Assembly (NCBI RefSeq): GCF_027596085.1
Contig: NC_072463.1
Span: 2,871,038 to 2,935,037, forward strand
DNA: 64,000 nt
Source of the DNA: Anoplopoma fimbria
Lineage: Eukaryota > Chordata > Actinopteri > Perciformes > Anoplopomatidae
Direction of reading: 5' to 3'
Position numbers and translations under genes: made by a program. Under the pieces are notes generated by a model. The model ran no database searches. It was not told the origin of the DNA and saw only the letters and a list, made by a program, of their open reading frames with translations. Numbering within the stretch: position 1 is the stretch's first letter; each line of letters begins with the position of its first letter. Shown here piece by piece: positions 21,344 to 31,431 of this stretch.

Positions 21344-21829
21344 ATGATTGTCATTTTGTTTGTTTCTCTGTCTTTGCTCACAGGTAAGAGTCAGAAGATG
21401 TTTGTAAGTTCTAAAGACACCAACAAAACTTTATGTTCACCTTCAGTTTCTTCTTTTTGTCCTGTAGACATTGTGATATCATCACTATTGATCCAACAAT
21501 CACCAGTAAATCTTCTGATAAAACCTGAACAAGAAGAAGCCCATCTTGACTGTTACCATGGCGACAGCGACTACCCTTACATGCTTTGGTACCGGCACAA
21601 GTCAGCACCAGCTGGAGGAGGCCAGAGGGACATGGAGCTGATCGGACTGCTTCATTATGAAAAGCCAAACCCTGAGAAGGACTTTGAAGGCCGTTTCAAC
21701 ATAACGGGCCACTCAAAGGGCCGAGCTCAGCTTGTTATCTCCAACATGAACCCAGCAGACAGCGCCGAGTACTTCTGTGCAGCCAGTCAGCACAGTGGTA
21801 CAACTCCTCTGGCTGCTTTACAAAAAGCT
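21344..21829 (+). CDS. TRBV: V18, TRB variable segment (family H), apparently functional
   Basis: Leader 21344-21383 (MIVILFVSLSLLT), donor GTAAGA. V exon 21468-21790 after CTGTAG: SLLIQQSPVNLLIK, C23 in LDCYHG, W41 in MLWYRHKSAPAGGG, C104 in AEYFC, ending CAASQ. The loop after W41 is several residues longer than in the other families. RSS: CACAGTG at 21791, 22/23-bp spacer, ACAAAAAGC at 21820. No relative in cluster 2. Confidence 0.9.
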
Positions 21830-22064
21830 GGTGGCCCACAGCATCAAACATGCACCTGCATCAAACCTGAACTGCTCCATAAAGACAGCGGCATATTTCA
21901 GCTGCTGTCCATTTCCATCCCTGAGAGGACAAAGGCATAAAAGTAATGTGGGAGACAATTACTGAGGTGTGAATCCAACAGAAGACAGACTGAACACCGA
22001 CACAAAGATCAGCTGCTCCCTTCTGCACCTCTTCTCATTGGTCTATTTAACACGGCAGAGACTA

Positions 22065-22072
22065 TGATGTCA
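22065..22072 (+). promoter_or_regulatory. CRE-like V promoter decamer core before V19
   Basis: TGATGTCA, 75 bp before the V19 leader ATG. This matches the core of the conserved decamer described in mammalian TRBV promoters. Only position and motif support it. Confidence 0.4.
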
Positions 22073-22139
22073 TTTCCTCCTCACTGATCTCAAGTGTTGG
22101 CTCCTTCTCTTTTCATTCATTTACCCTTCCTACATCAAA

Positions 22140-22732
22140 ATGATTCCAGGCGTCACCGCCTTGACTTTCTTTATGTTTTGGGCTGCAGGTAAAGTTAAGA
22201 TCTAGAAAAATAAAAAAACAGACACAATTTGGCTTCAGCTCATCCATTTTGTGATGGAAATAGTTCCCGGGTTTAATGCACATTTTCATGAAGTGTAGAT
22301 CTGAAGCAAACTTCTAAAAATACGTAAAGATATAAGAAATATTGAAGTGATTTAACAAATGTGTTATCAATGCTGGTAAGAGCTTCTCTGTTATTCTTGT
22401 GTGTGTTTCAGGCGTTTCTCAGTCTGTGCTGATCACTCAGTGGCCCCACTACATCTCCAGTCTGCCAGATGTGTCGGCAGAAATGCACTGCTTCCAGAAC
22501 GACACAGATTATGATTATCTGTACTGGTACACAGATGGAGGAGCTTTTATCTGTATATACTGGGACGGCAACTTATGAAGAGGGATTCAAATCTGGTTAT
22601 GAGGCAGCGAGGTCGCAGGAGAAGCAGTGGTCTCTGACGATAGCCAGCGTTCAGAAGGAAGACGAGGCTGTTTATCTGTGTGCAGCCAGTCTACACAGTG
22701 CTGTGGCAGACCTCAGCTCTGTGGCAAAAACA
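22140..22732 (+). pseudogene. TRBV: V19, TRB variable segment (family I), frameshifted
   Basis: Leader 22140-22188 (MIPGVTALTFFMFWAA), donor GTAAAG. V exon 22412-22693: SVLITQWPHYISS, C23 in MHCFQN, W41 in YLYWYTDGG. Just after W41 a 1-2 base indel breaks the frame, and a stop follows at ...YWDGNL. The rest continues in another frame: LLSVYTGTATYEEGF and AVYLC with C104, ending CAASL. RSS: CACAGTG at 22694, then GCAAAAACA at 22724. No second copy is available to test whether the indel is an error. Confidence 0.82.
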
Positions 22733-23168
22733 TACAGCGGAGAGGCTGTTTGTTGCTCTGACACCTGACTCACTTTAATACAAATCATACGAAGGAAGTC
22801 AACCACACTGTGGAGGAGGTCATATCAGTGACTTTAAGTACACACGTTAGGCTATAGCAAATGGAAGTAAGGAAGTTAGAAAAAGAAAAAAAAAGGATAT
22901 AATGAATAAACTGCTCTCTAAAATATGAAAAATGTATTATTTATCATTTGATTCAAAAATCTACTTTTGGGTTTTTATGAAAAGCAACCACCTGCAGTTG
23001 TGCAATTAACTGTCCTGAATAGATTCAACCAATAGGTGGCGTTACAGCACCTGGCATGAAGCTGTAATCAGGAGAACATGGTGCTGAACTAACAGACTCA
23101 GTGCCTTCCCTCATCACTCTGAGCCTGACTGTTCTCAGAGTGAAACTTTACTCACATAGTTCCTGACG
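22733..23168. other. V19-V20 intergenic
   Basis: No gene seen. Around 23015-23060 (TTCAACCAATAGGTGGCG) it matches 45850-45890, the flank of V32, marking the start of the duplicated V20-V21 block. Confidence 0.45.
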
Positions 23169-23691
23169 ATGTCATCACCTGTGCACACATTGGGTTTTCT
23201 CTTCATCTGGTTAACATGTAAGATCTACAATTCTATCAAGAATTTCACATGAAACTACTGGTTGAAATCCTTAAAAAACATGTTACATGAATAATATAAA
23301 TACTGTATGGTCTCCAATTACAGTTTCATCCAAAATCTGCTTTTCTCCACAGGTCAGGTGAGCGCTGTTACATTTCAACAATCTCCTCCCCAGATAGTGG
23401 AGGAGAACACCGAGGTCCAGATTAACTGCAGCCATGATGATACCAACCTTCCATCAATGCTCTGGTATCAACAAAGACAGGACAGTCAGTCCATGACCCT
23501 CATTGGGTACGGATACGCGAGCACCGAGCAAAACTATGAGGGTCAGTTTGAAGAACAGTTCGAGCTGACGAGAGCAGACACAGTGAGAGGAGCTCTGGTT
23601 GTACGCAGAGCAAACCTGTCACACTCGGCTGTGTATTTCTGCGCTGCCAGTACACAGTGATGTGGTTTGATGCCACTCCCTCACTAAAAAC
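23169..23691 (+). CDS. TRBV: V20, TRB variable segment (family J), apparently functional
   Basis: Leader 23169-23217 (MSSPVHTLGFLFIWLT), donor GTAAGA. V exon 23353-23652: SAVTFQQSPPQIVE, C23 in INCSHD, W41 in MLWYQQRQDSQS, C104 in AVYFC, ending CAAST. RSS: CACAGTG at 23653, 23-bp spacer, ACTAAAAAC at 23683. Duplicate is V32; the two differ chiefly in CDR2 and the stretch after W41. Confidence 0.92.
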
Positions 23692-23770
23692 CCTTTTCAC
23701 ATGAGGCAGTGCGTCTCTTTGCAGACTCTCACTGAAGGACGTTTCCTTTCAGCACAGCAAAGCCTGGAGG

Positions 23771-24280
23771 ATGTCTGCAACTGTGATCGGATTTCTTCTC
23801 GTCTTGCTTCCATGTAATTATTTTATGTAATATAATTAAAAAAACAATTGGAATGTGTAAAAAAAAAAAAATACAGCAATCTATGAATGTGTTTTTCACT
23901 GTGGCTTCTGTATCAACTACTTTTTATTTGTGTTTTTCTCCACAGATCAAGCTACGAGTGTGACGTTTGAGCCATCCCATCCCAGAATAGTAAAGGACAC
24001 AGCCAGGGTAGAGATTAAATGCAGTCATAATGACAGCAGCCTGCATGTCATGCTCTGGTTCCAGCAAACAGAGAGCGGTCTGATGAGCTTGATTGGATAC
24101 AGCTACACCGGCGGTGAACCCAACTATGAGAAGCAGTTTGAAGATCGGTTCAAGATAACAAGACAAGGCGTCCAAACAGGAGCTCTGATTATTCCCAGTG
24201 TGAATCTATCAGACTCTGCTGTGTATTTCTGCGCTGCCAGTACACAGTGATGTGGTTAAAGTCAGCCCCTCACTAAAACC
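23771..24280 (+). CDS. TRBV: V21, TRB variable segment (family J), apparently functional
   Basis: Leader 23771-23813 ([14 protein letters not shown]), donor GTAATT. V exon 23946-24242: [15 protein letters not shown]23 in IKCSHN, W41 in [12 protein letters not shown]104 in AVYFC, ending CAAST. RSS: CACAGTG at 24243, 22-bp spacer, ACTAAAACC at 24272. It lies only 80 bp after the V20 nonamer. Duplicate is V33. Confidence 0.92.
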
Positions 24281-24282
24281 CT

Positions 24283-24309
24283 GCTCTCTCTCTCTCTCTC
24301 TCTCTCTCC
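24283..24309. repeat. CT dinucleotide microsatellite
   Basis: About thirteen CT repeats directly after the V21 nonamer. The V33 copy has a much shorter tract (about 47107-47119), a simple length difference between duplicates. Confidence 0.85.
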
Positions 24310-24596
24310 TCCAAAAACATTAGTCATTAGTTTTAATGTAGAATTCACATTGATGATCAGGGTCTAAATACTGTTTCAGATACTTTTTCACGCTGACAAA
24401 ACAAAATGCTGGCAACCTCATTCTTAAAACACAAGGACAGAAAAAAACATCATTCTCCAGAGTCTCATTTCATAATCAGTGATGAGGAAGAACAGTCAGT
24501 CCCAATTTAGTCATGTGATCACGTGACCTCATGGTTTATTTGTGCTGCACAGAGTGATGTGTGACTCATTCAGCTGGGAGGAGGCTCATCGCTGAC

Positions 24597-25107
24597 ATGT
24601 TGATCACAGCCCTTTATCTGTCCCTTCTTTTACACTCAGGTGGGTTTTTTGTTATGAACTCATAATGGATGTTCTCACCAACAGCTGCTTGAATGATCCA
24701 GTTTCTACATATCATATATTTATGTGAATTTTCAGTTCTGCACATCGAGGTGAGGCACATTTAAACATCATCATTTGTGTGCTGCAGGTCTCACGGTTGT
24801 AGTTCTTCAGTCTGGAGATCAAACGTCCCCCCCAGGACTCACTGTGACCTTTGAGTGCAACATGGGTCCGGGGTTGAGCATGAGCGACTACACCATGTTA
24901 TGGTACCGACAAACCCACTACGGAGCTCCACTGGAGTTCCTCACCAAAGAGTACGACCAAACCACGGGGCACTTCCAGTCGACTATCGACACGCTCAACA
25001 ACAAGTTCTCTCTTCAAATAGCTGAGCTGCTGCTGAATGACAGCAGCAGCTACTACTGTGCTGCCAGTCACAGTGATGCACACGGACCAGACACTCATAC
25101 AAATATG
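24597..25107 (+). CDS. TRBV: V22, divergent TRB variable segment (family K)
   Basis: Leader 24597-24639 (MLITALYLSLLLHS), donor GTGGGT. V exon 24788-25068: LTVVVLQSGDQTSP, C23 in FECNMGPG, W41 in MLWYRQTHYGAPLEF, C104 in SYYC, ending CAAS. The sequence MGPGLSMSDYTMLWYRQ and the FR3 FSLQIAELLLNDSSS are unlike every other V here and look more like other IgSF V subgroups. RSS: CACAGTG at 25069, 23-bp spacer, ACAAATATG at 25099 (weak). No copy in cluster 2. Confidence 0.87.
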
Positions 25108-26242
25108 AAGTCTGGGTGGGAGTCACAGATGGCTCACAGGCAGGAAGGAGCTGTGGCTTGTTTGGTTTTTGTACTAAATTAGTGAAACAATAAAGAAAAA
25201 TGATCATTGATCCAGTTCAAACACACTGGGACTACTTTATGTTTATGTATATAAGGGCTGCATGATATGAGCAAAATAATAATTAACGTTGTTGAATATT
25301 GCTTTAATGATATTACAGCGATAAACAAACAGATCTTCAAGTGTTCCCAGCTGTGCCTTTCTATATAATGCCCAAATTTATAAAAAAAAATAAAAAGGGA
25401 ATTATTTCCAACATTCTTTAATTAAACAAATTGAACTAAACACAAAAGCCACCAATACAAATAAAAATAAATAGAGTGACATTTTAAAGTACAGTTGAGT
25501 GAAAATCATTTGTTTATTGTGCAAATTGACATTGCAATGACAATAAAAAAAACTATATATTGTGAAACTCTAATATATATATTAATTCATAGAAGAGTAT
25601 TTTTTCATGTCTACAACCACCACTATGGCAGAGGTCTCTATCCAACAAATGATGCATCAATGTTTGCAGATAATACTTTTATACTGTCCTTCTCATGCAA
25701 TGGATGCATGACTCATCATGTTTTCCTCAAAGTATGATGCCAGTTAAGATATTTTGTTGTCATATATCTTTTATGCATATTATATATGTGATAAGAGAGG
25801 AAAAGATGATGAAAAGTGCAGCAATGATACGAGCAGAACAAATCCCTTTCAGGTGGCTTAGCTAGCTGGAAAACAACAGATTGTAACGATCTGAGAAGCT
25901 TTTCTCCGTTAGTGTTTTACATCAAACAGTCAGGTCTGTTGTGAAAGCAACAACTGCTATGAACTCTCCTGTAAAGACCTCTGAGATCTTCTGTTACAGG
26001 AACTCATAACCTGCAGTTGCTGCTCAGCGTCCACTAGAAGAGTCTGTGCAGAGAAACCCGCATGAACCTGTGAAACAATATGAATGAGTTCCTGCTAAAA
26101 GAAAAACAAGAGGGGAGGATGAGATCTTATTTCAGAAGGTTTGACTGGAGCAGTAAAGTGAGTTACACCTGCAGCTGGTCGGCCTGATAGAAGACAATAG
26201 AGTCAGATGTGATTTACTCTGAACTATACAATCACTGTGACA
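25108..26242. other. V22-V23 intergenic
   Basis: Includes a dispersed repeat (25253-25575). From about 25990 it is the V23 flank, similar to 50850-50976 before V35 (CCTGCAGTTGCTGCTCAG). No gene seen. Confidence 0.5.
25253..25575. repeat. Dispersed fish repeat (GGGCTGCAYGATATGAG type)
   Basis: Opens with AGGGCTGCATGATATGAG and has GAATATTGCTTTAATGATATTAC. It ends near CATTGCAATGAC...ATATTGTGAAACTC. This is the pattern of a common non-autonomous fish repeat as I recall it. Boundaries are approximate. Confidence 0.5.
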
Positions 26243-26687
26243 ATGGTCACATTCTGGGCAGCAGTTCTCATCTTCTTAAGTAAGAACATTTAAATTGAGT
26301 TTAATGAAAACCTTTTTTATTAGCTATGCTTTGTTTACTTCTCCTCCTGTGTAAAGATTCACCAGCCTCCATCTGTGATCAGCCGTGACGGAGACCCGGC
26401 TGGAACTCTGCAGTGTGAACACGATGACCATCAACATTACTACATGTACTGGTACAGACGAAGCAGCAGCAGCAGCGGGAGAATACAGCTGGTGTCTTAT
26501 TCTCTCGGTAAAGGCACGACGGGCATCGAAGCTCCTTTTAACAAATCCAAGTTCACCATGTCCCGGCCTGCGGTGCTCAGATCCTCTCTGCAGATCCACC
26601 GTGTGGAGGCCGGAGACTCAGCTGTGTTTTACTGCGTCTCCAGTAGAGCACGATGGTTCAGAAAGCCTCAGCAGCTAAACAACAACC
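26243..26687 (+). pseudogene. TRBV: V23, TRB variable segment (family L) with missing splice acceptor
   Basis: Leader 26243-26279 (MVTFWAAVLIFL), donor GTAAGA. The V reading frame is open: [15 protein letters not shown]23 in LQCEHD, W41 in [14 protein letters not shown]104 in AVFYC, ending CVSSRA; V region ends 26648. Where the paralogue V35 has the acceptor TTTCCAG, this copy has TTTACTT. The nearest upstream AG (26322-26323) would splice out of frame. Heptamer CACGATG at 26649, 23-bp spacer, ACAACAACC at 26679. Probably not expressed; an ORF at best. Confidence 0.75.
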
Positions 26688-27749
26688 TCAAGAGGAAACC
26701 AGGAAGAGGTGACAGAGGGGAGGGATGAATGAAGGAGGGTGAACGTCTATAACAGCACGACAGGGGACTTAAATCCATGTGACAAAGAAATAACAATTGG
26801 TTCAAACAGAAGCTAGAAAAGAAAACAGCCCGACAAACTCCACTAGTTGGTTAAAGGAACAGGAGCTGCGTCTCCACAGATCAGTGACGTTCCTGCTGCA
26901 CCACAAAGCTGATCAGCTCTGATAAATAAGCAGGTGTTAACACTTTAAGGTTTAGAGATCCCGAGCAACATCGTTTCCCTGTACAGTTTCTCATCTGTGT
27001 CACTCTGTGCTCAAGTCTACACTCTTATATTATTTAATGTTGGCTGCAGAACTGAGAAGACTTCAGTTTATCAAGTTGAAGAAGTTATGACGCACTGACC
27101 TCTACAGGGTCCATGAGGGATTACACTTAGATGTGGCAGTTAAAGAGGTTAAATAGAGAACGTAAAAGAGGAGGACAGTGTTATTAAAGGGAGCTGCTCA
27201 TGATGTCTTTTAGTGTGATGACGTTCATTAAGTAGAAATAAAAGGGACATAAACTATTATTTACGTTCATGTAGTTAAATATTAATATTGATAAAAGGTC
27301 AGACAGCAATATGTAAGGTTATTTATTTATTTTATTTTATTTAGAGATTGCATGTCATTTGTTGTTAAACCTGCATTGAGAGATTTCTTGACCACTTGGG
27401 GGCAGCAGAAAAACTATTTTCACATCCAGTAGTTACAGAGAAACATTGGCACTTATTTGGAGAATATCAGTCCAATATTTACTTTCTTTTAGCAACGTTT
27501 TGGTCTCCACCAAGCAAAATATCTGGTTCTTTAGCTCCACTATGTTCATAAGTTAGTTGCTAAAATTGTGTGTTTATCAGGACTTTTATACTGAAAATAG
27601 CTTCCTGCTGCTGGAATATAGACTTAACATAACATAAGACTTGAGCTTAAGGATTTTAAAATGTTTCATAAACTATCGACAGATTCATCACGACAAAATT
27701 AAACTTTTCACATTACACAGTCGATGGTCGGTGGTGAATGTTTCTCAGT
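26688..27749. other. V23-D1 intergenic
   Basis: No gene seen. 26690-26760 is still shared with the V35 3' flank. From 26800 to 27740 I find no match to cluster 2 and no recognisable repeat family. Confidence 0.45.
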
Positions 27750-28031
27750 TAAAGTGTGTCTCCTCAGTTCACTGGTTGCTGGGTGGATAAAGAGGTGTGA
27801 CCAGCAGAGATGTCCCTCCCTCTGAACATCTTCATACAAACAAACAAACAAAGAGCAGTTCCTCTCTTCCTTCACACCGTTGTTGCTTCTTTTCTTAGCT
27901 CTCCCAGAAATAGCAGCAGTCAGTCAGCCCGACCTGAACAGCTGCTCTCTCACACAGAGAGAGATGGAGGCTGAGATATGGAGGAGCTGGGTGGGGGGAG
28001 GAGGGAGGAGGGGAGAACCAAAGAGACTTCA
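27750..28031 (+). promoter_or_regulatory. Conserved block upstream of D1, candidate germline D promoter
   Basis: Nearly identical to 54255-54535 before D2, with only a few differences over about 280 bp, while the sequence further upstream is unrelated. It carries AGGTGTGA at 27793 (T-box motif), CAGCTG E-boxes, CTCTTCCTTC and a G-rich GGGTGGGGGGAGG stretch at 27989 that could bind SP/KLF factors. By position it matches the D-beta germline promoter of mammals. The role is inferred. Confidence 0.5.
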
Positions 28032-28059
28032 GGTTTTTGTGTGATGCTTTTTCACCGTG

Positions 28060-28071
28060 GGGACAGGGGGC
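28060..28071 (+). other. TRBD: D1 diversity segment with 5' 12-RSS and 3' 23-RSS
   Basis: Core GGGACAGGGGGC, 12 bp, readable in all three frames; it equals the mammalian TRBD1 core as I remember it. The 5' RSS reads GGTTTTTGT (28032), 12-bp spacer, CACCGTG (28053). The 3' RSS reads CACGGTG (28072), 23-bp spacer, ACAAAAACC (28102). Both nonamers are perfect, and both heptamers share the same A-to-G change at position 4 (CACGGTG seen from the coding end). D2 is identical over all these bases. Confidence 0.95.
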
Positions 28072-28451
28072 CACGGTGATACAATCCTATAGAGCCGCCG
28101 TACAAAAACCTCCTCCCATTGACACCCATTGTGTAGACTGCTACATGCTACCTGGGACACTCTGGAGAGCAGAAAAATCAATAATCTGAAGGTGTGTACG
28201 CTGTCAGGACAAACTGGAACTGGAAAGTCAACATTAATGGAAAAATTGGCTGAAAATTTGTTAGTTTTTAATCATATCTGGAGCACTGGATGAGTCTCGT
28301 AAACATCTTCACAAAAGCAACATATTTTGGACATTATGAATCTCATCCTGCACGTTAAAACCTTCTTCATCCTCTGGATTATTACACTCTGATTAAACAT
28401 GAGGGTTATGGAAAGTTTTGAGACATTTTGGTAGAGGAGACATTCAGTGTG

Positions 28452-28502
28452 ACTCTGGATATGAAGCTTACTTTGGAAAGGGAACAAAACTCACTGTTTT
28501 GG
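28452..28502 (+). other. TRBJ: J1.1 joining segment
   Basis: SGYEAYFGKGTKLTVL, one extra G, then GTAAGT donor. Heptamer CAGTGTG at 28445, nonamer-like CATTTTGGT 12 bp upstream. Counterpart is J2.1. Confidence 0.92.
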
Positions 28503-28633
28503 GTAAGTAGCATCTCTCACTGCTGTAGTTCACTGGTACAAACTTATAATAGTTTAAATGTTGGTATGAAAGTGAAAGAAAAAAACAGTTGTTGGTAAAA
28601 GCTGAAATATTGAGCTGAAGTGAAAACACTGTG

Positions 28634-28685
28634 ACCAACACTGAACCTGCTTACTTTGGCCAAGGAACCAAACTGACTGTTTTAG
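28634..28685 (+). other. TRBJ: J1.2 joining segment
   Basis: TNTEPAYFGQGTKLTVL, donor GTAAAT. Heptamer CACTGTG at 28627; the nonamer position (AATATTGAG) is poor. Counterpart is J2.2. Confidence 0.9.
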
Positions 28686-28832
28686 GTAAATATTCAGTTT
28701 ATTAATGAGTTTTATTAAATGTCACATTGTTATAAAGTCTTATTATGAACAGAAGTATTGGTAAAAACCTTCAAAAGATAATTCTGGTAGAGAAAGACTG
28801 AGGAGTTTCATGTTCAGTATTTCTACACTGTG

Positions 28833-28883
28833 ACAATGCAAACGAGGCTTACTTTGGAAAAGGAACCAAACTGACTGTTTTGG
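28833..28883 (+). other. TRBJ: J1.3 joining segment
   Basis: NANEAYFGKGTKLTVL, donor GTAAGT. Heptamer CACTGTG at 28826, nonamer-like GTTTCATGT at 12 bp. Counterpart is J2.3. Confidence 0.92.
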
Positions 28884-29014
28884 GTAAGTCAACGATGGTT
28901 TGAATGGAACAAATGTAAAAGAAATAGTCATTGGGGTGGTGCATTAAGACACTTAATGTACTTTATAGTTCAGGTTCAGTTCAGTACTTTTTGATGTTAA
29001 GCTTAACCGCTGTG

Positions 29015-29062
29015 TCAATTACGAAGCCTATTTCGGCCAGGGAACTAAACTGACTGTTCTCG
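29015..29062 (+). other. TRBJ: J1.4 joining segment
   Basis: NYEAYFGQGTKLTVL, donor GTAAGT. Heptamer CGCTGTG at 29008; ACTTTTTGA nonamer-like sequence at a spacing of about 13 bp. Counterpart is J2.4. Confidence 0.9.
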
Positions 29063-29323
29063 GTAAGTAAGACTTCAAACCTTCTGATATTCACTGGTAC
29101 ATTAAACGTCAAACAAATAAAGCAGGTCTGGTGTCTGGGGGAAAAAGTTATGTTACATTAAACTTGTAAAAAAAACAGACTGTAGTGCTGTCAATGTTGG
29201 CTTTAAATGGTAAAAGAAATGCACATTTAATACATTAAAGTACATTTAAAAGTAACTAAATGTAAAGAAGCAAAGTTAAAGCAGCATGTTGGGCTGTTTA
29301 GAGCACTGATCTGCTTCACTGTG

Positions 29324-29377
29324 ACACTGGTGGTTATGAAGCTTACTTTGGTGGAGGAACAAAGTTAACGGTTTTAG
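29324..29377 (+). other. TRBJ: J1.5 joining segment
   Basis: TGGYEAYFGGGTKLTVL, donor GTAAGA. Heptamer CACTGTG at 29317, poor nonamer GTTTAGAGC. Founder type of the GGG-J unit that is repeated in the J2 array. Confidence 0.92.
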
Positions 29378-29533
29378 GTAAGAAATATACTTTGTATATA
29401 CAGTCATTGATAAAGTCTATGCAAAGACATCGGAACAAATGTAACAAGTATTGTAATTGGAGTCGTTGTTTAACAAACTTGATGTAATCGACATTCTGCT
29501 CAGAGCTTTTTGTTATCAAGCTTAAACGCTGTG

Positions 29534-29580
29534 TCAGTACGAAGCCTATTTCGGCCAGGGAACTAAACTGACTGTTCTCG
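29534..29580 (+). other. TRBJ: J1.6 joining segment
   Basis: QYEAYFGQGTKLTVL, donor GTAAGT. Heptamer CGCTGTG at 29527. A good GCTTTTTGT nonamer lies 13 bp away. The three decayed J relics of cluster 2 are of this type. Confidence 0.9.
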
Positions 29581-29734
29581 GTAAGTAAGATGTAAAATGT
29601 TCTTCACGTTAATTCACCTGTGAGAGAAGCAAAACGTATAAAAGCCTAACAGGTTGGGCCTTGAGATGCAGAAGAGAGATGCAAAGTAAAAGCAGCATGT
29701 TGGGCTGTTTAGAGCACTGGTCACGTTCACTGTG

Positions 29735-29791
29735 ACTCTGGTGGAGCAGCAGAGGCTTACTTTGGTGGAGGAACAAAGTTAACGGTTTTAG
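29735..29791 (+). other. TRBJ: J1.7 joining segment
   Basis: SGGAAEAYFGGGTKLTVL, donor GTAAGG. Heptamer CACTGTG at 29728. Its upstream 50 bp repeat those of J1.5. Counterpart is J2.8. Confidence 0.92.
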
Positions 29792-30113
29792 GTAAGGAAA
29801 ACGTTTAAAGGTCCTTAAATAATGCTCAGGTATGATTTTTTTGACACCTTTAATTCACTCCCAAGCTTGATTGACTCCTAACAACCAATCATTAAACCAT
29901 TATTAAAGCTGTTAACAGTATAAATGATCCTAAAATGGTCACAAATGCATGTGGATGTTTAAGAGGTGAATGTTAGTGAAGGAACATTTGGCTCTTTTGC
30001 AAACTTAAGTAGACTCATTTCTTGAAGTCGTCAAAAGAGTGTCAAAACTGTAATAGTGACTAAAGACAAGGAGGCAGCAGGAAGAGCTTTTGTGTCGGTG
30101 GAAAGTCTCTGTG

Positions 30114-30163
30114 CTTCTTCAGCGAGGCTTTCTTTGGAGCTGGAACTAAACTCACTGTTTTAG
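30114..30163 (+). other. TRBJ: J1.8 joining segment
   Basis: FFSEAFFGAGTKLTVL, donor GTAAGA. Heptamer CTCTGTG at 30107 with AGCTTTTGT about 13 bp upstream. Counterpart is J2.9. Confidence 0.9.
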
Positions 30164-30456
30164 GTAAGAAAACCTGCAGAAAAAACATCTCAGAGAAGAA
30201 GATGCTCAGCTTGTTTGTTTGTTCAGATTATAGGCATTACTAAGAATTTATTTATTAGACATTTTATTTGATTGTTGTGAGAGAAAGTGTGCAAAGTTTA
30301 AAATGTGAAAGAAGTAAATGCAGAAGTTAGTTTGTGGCAGTAAAACAATGGCTGTCTGTGTTCTCCAGTAAAAGTAGAGCAGCAATAAAACAATTGGCTC
30401 TACGCCCAGATTATTCCTCTCACAGCCAGTTCTTATCAGCTCTGTGAAACACTGTG

Positions 30457-30508
30457 AGCTCACAGTCGGAGGCTTACTTTGGAGCTGGAACTAAACTCAC
30501 CGTTCTAG
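30457..30508 (+). other. TRBJ: J1.9 joining segment
   Basis: SSQSEAYFGAGTKLTVL, donor GTAAGA. Heptamer CACTGTG at 30450, weak nonamer. J2.10 is identical in protein and in about 300 bp of flank. Confidence 0.92.
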
Positions 30509-30806
30509 GTAAGACAGTTTAAATGATTCCATGTATACTGACTTAATAAATCAAAAGATATCATAGAGATTGATATCAAATTAAGACTGCTGCTAGTTGT
30601 GCTTGTTTAAATGTATGCTCTTAAATGGACCCTTAAATCAGCAGTTTAATAATGTCGAGATTATATTTGGTGTTAGAATTTCTCCTAAAGTTTTATGCAC
30701 ACAGTTAAAGGTTTGAGTTAGTCCTGAAAAAAAGAGCACAAAGAGTCTACAGCTGTCAGTGCTGGAAGCTCGAGCAGTTCTTCTTGTATAGCCTCGTATC
30801 AGTGTG

Positions 30807-30858
30807 AGCAACTACGAGCCTGCTTACTTTGGCAGTGGCACCAGACTGACAGTGTTGG
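30807..30858 (+). other. TRBJ: J1.10 joining segment
   Basis: SNYEPAYFGSGTRLTVL, donor GTAAGA. Heptamer CAGTGTG at 30800, nonamer-like TCTTCTTGT 12 bp away. Counterpart is J2.11. Confidence 0.92.
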
Positions 30859-31378
30859 GTAAGAAAATGATAAAAAATCATATGAAAAAATGTTTGTTCC
30901 TGAGCTTCATTGGTCTAAATCTGCTGAATTATTGAGAAAAAATATGTTAAATATGTTATTTAGTGATTGCTGTGAAGGTTTGCTGTCAAAAACTGCCAAA
31001 GAAAATGTAAAATCTACTTAACTCGATAAATCTCTCAGCTGTACGGTTGAAAAAGTTACATTTGTTCCAGGCACCAGACTATGTTATACTTTATCAACTG
31101 CTGTTATGGTTAATATATAGTAATATAGTCATTTGCTCTAACGGTATTCACAACAGCCATTATTTCCTCATTCATATAACAGTGCTTCTTTACTTGCATT
31201 GGTCAAGAAGTGAAGAAAAAGTAACAATAAAAAGAATCTGTGACATAAATGGTGATTGTTGTACGGTGTGTGTACTGGTTGGTAAAAGAAAAACCTGTAA
31301 ATTAAGTTTAAAACAAACAAACCAGCGGTTTTAAACCAGCTGTTGGAGTCAGTTTTCTACCTGTGAGTCAGCGGTGTG

Positions 31379-31431
31379 CTCCGGCAGTTATCCTGCTTAT
31401 TTTGGAGAGGGAACCAAACTGACAGTTCTTG
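31379..31431 (+). other. TRBJ: J1.11 joining segment
   Basis: SGSYPAYFGEGTKLTVL, donor GTAAGA. Heptamer CGGTGTG at 31372, nonamer-like AGTTTTCTA. It lies 136 bp before C1 and has no counterpart in cluster 2. Confidence 0.9.

Noticed and set aside
28053..28078. Inverted repeat around D as a hairpin or terminator
   Set aside because: Fully explained by the two RSS heptamers facing outward from D.
31047..31334. Hydrophobic 95-residue frame between J1.10 and J1.11
   Set aside because: Lies in a J-J spacer, is not preserved in cluster 2 and has no Ig or other motif.
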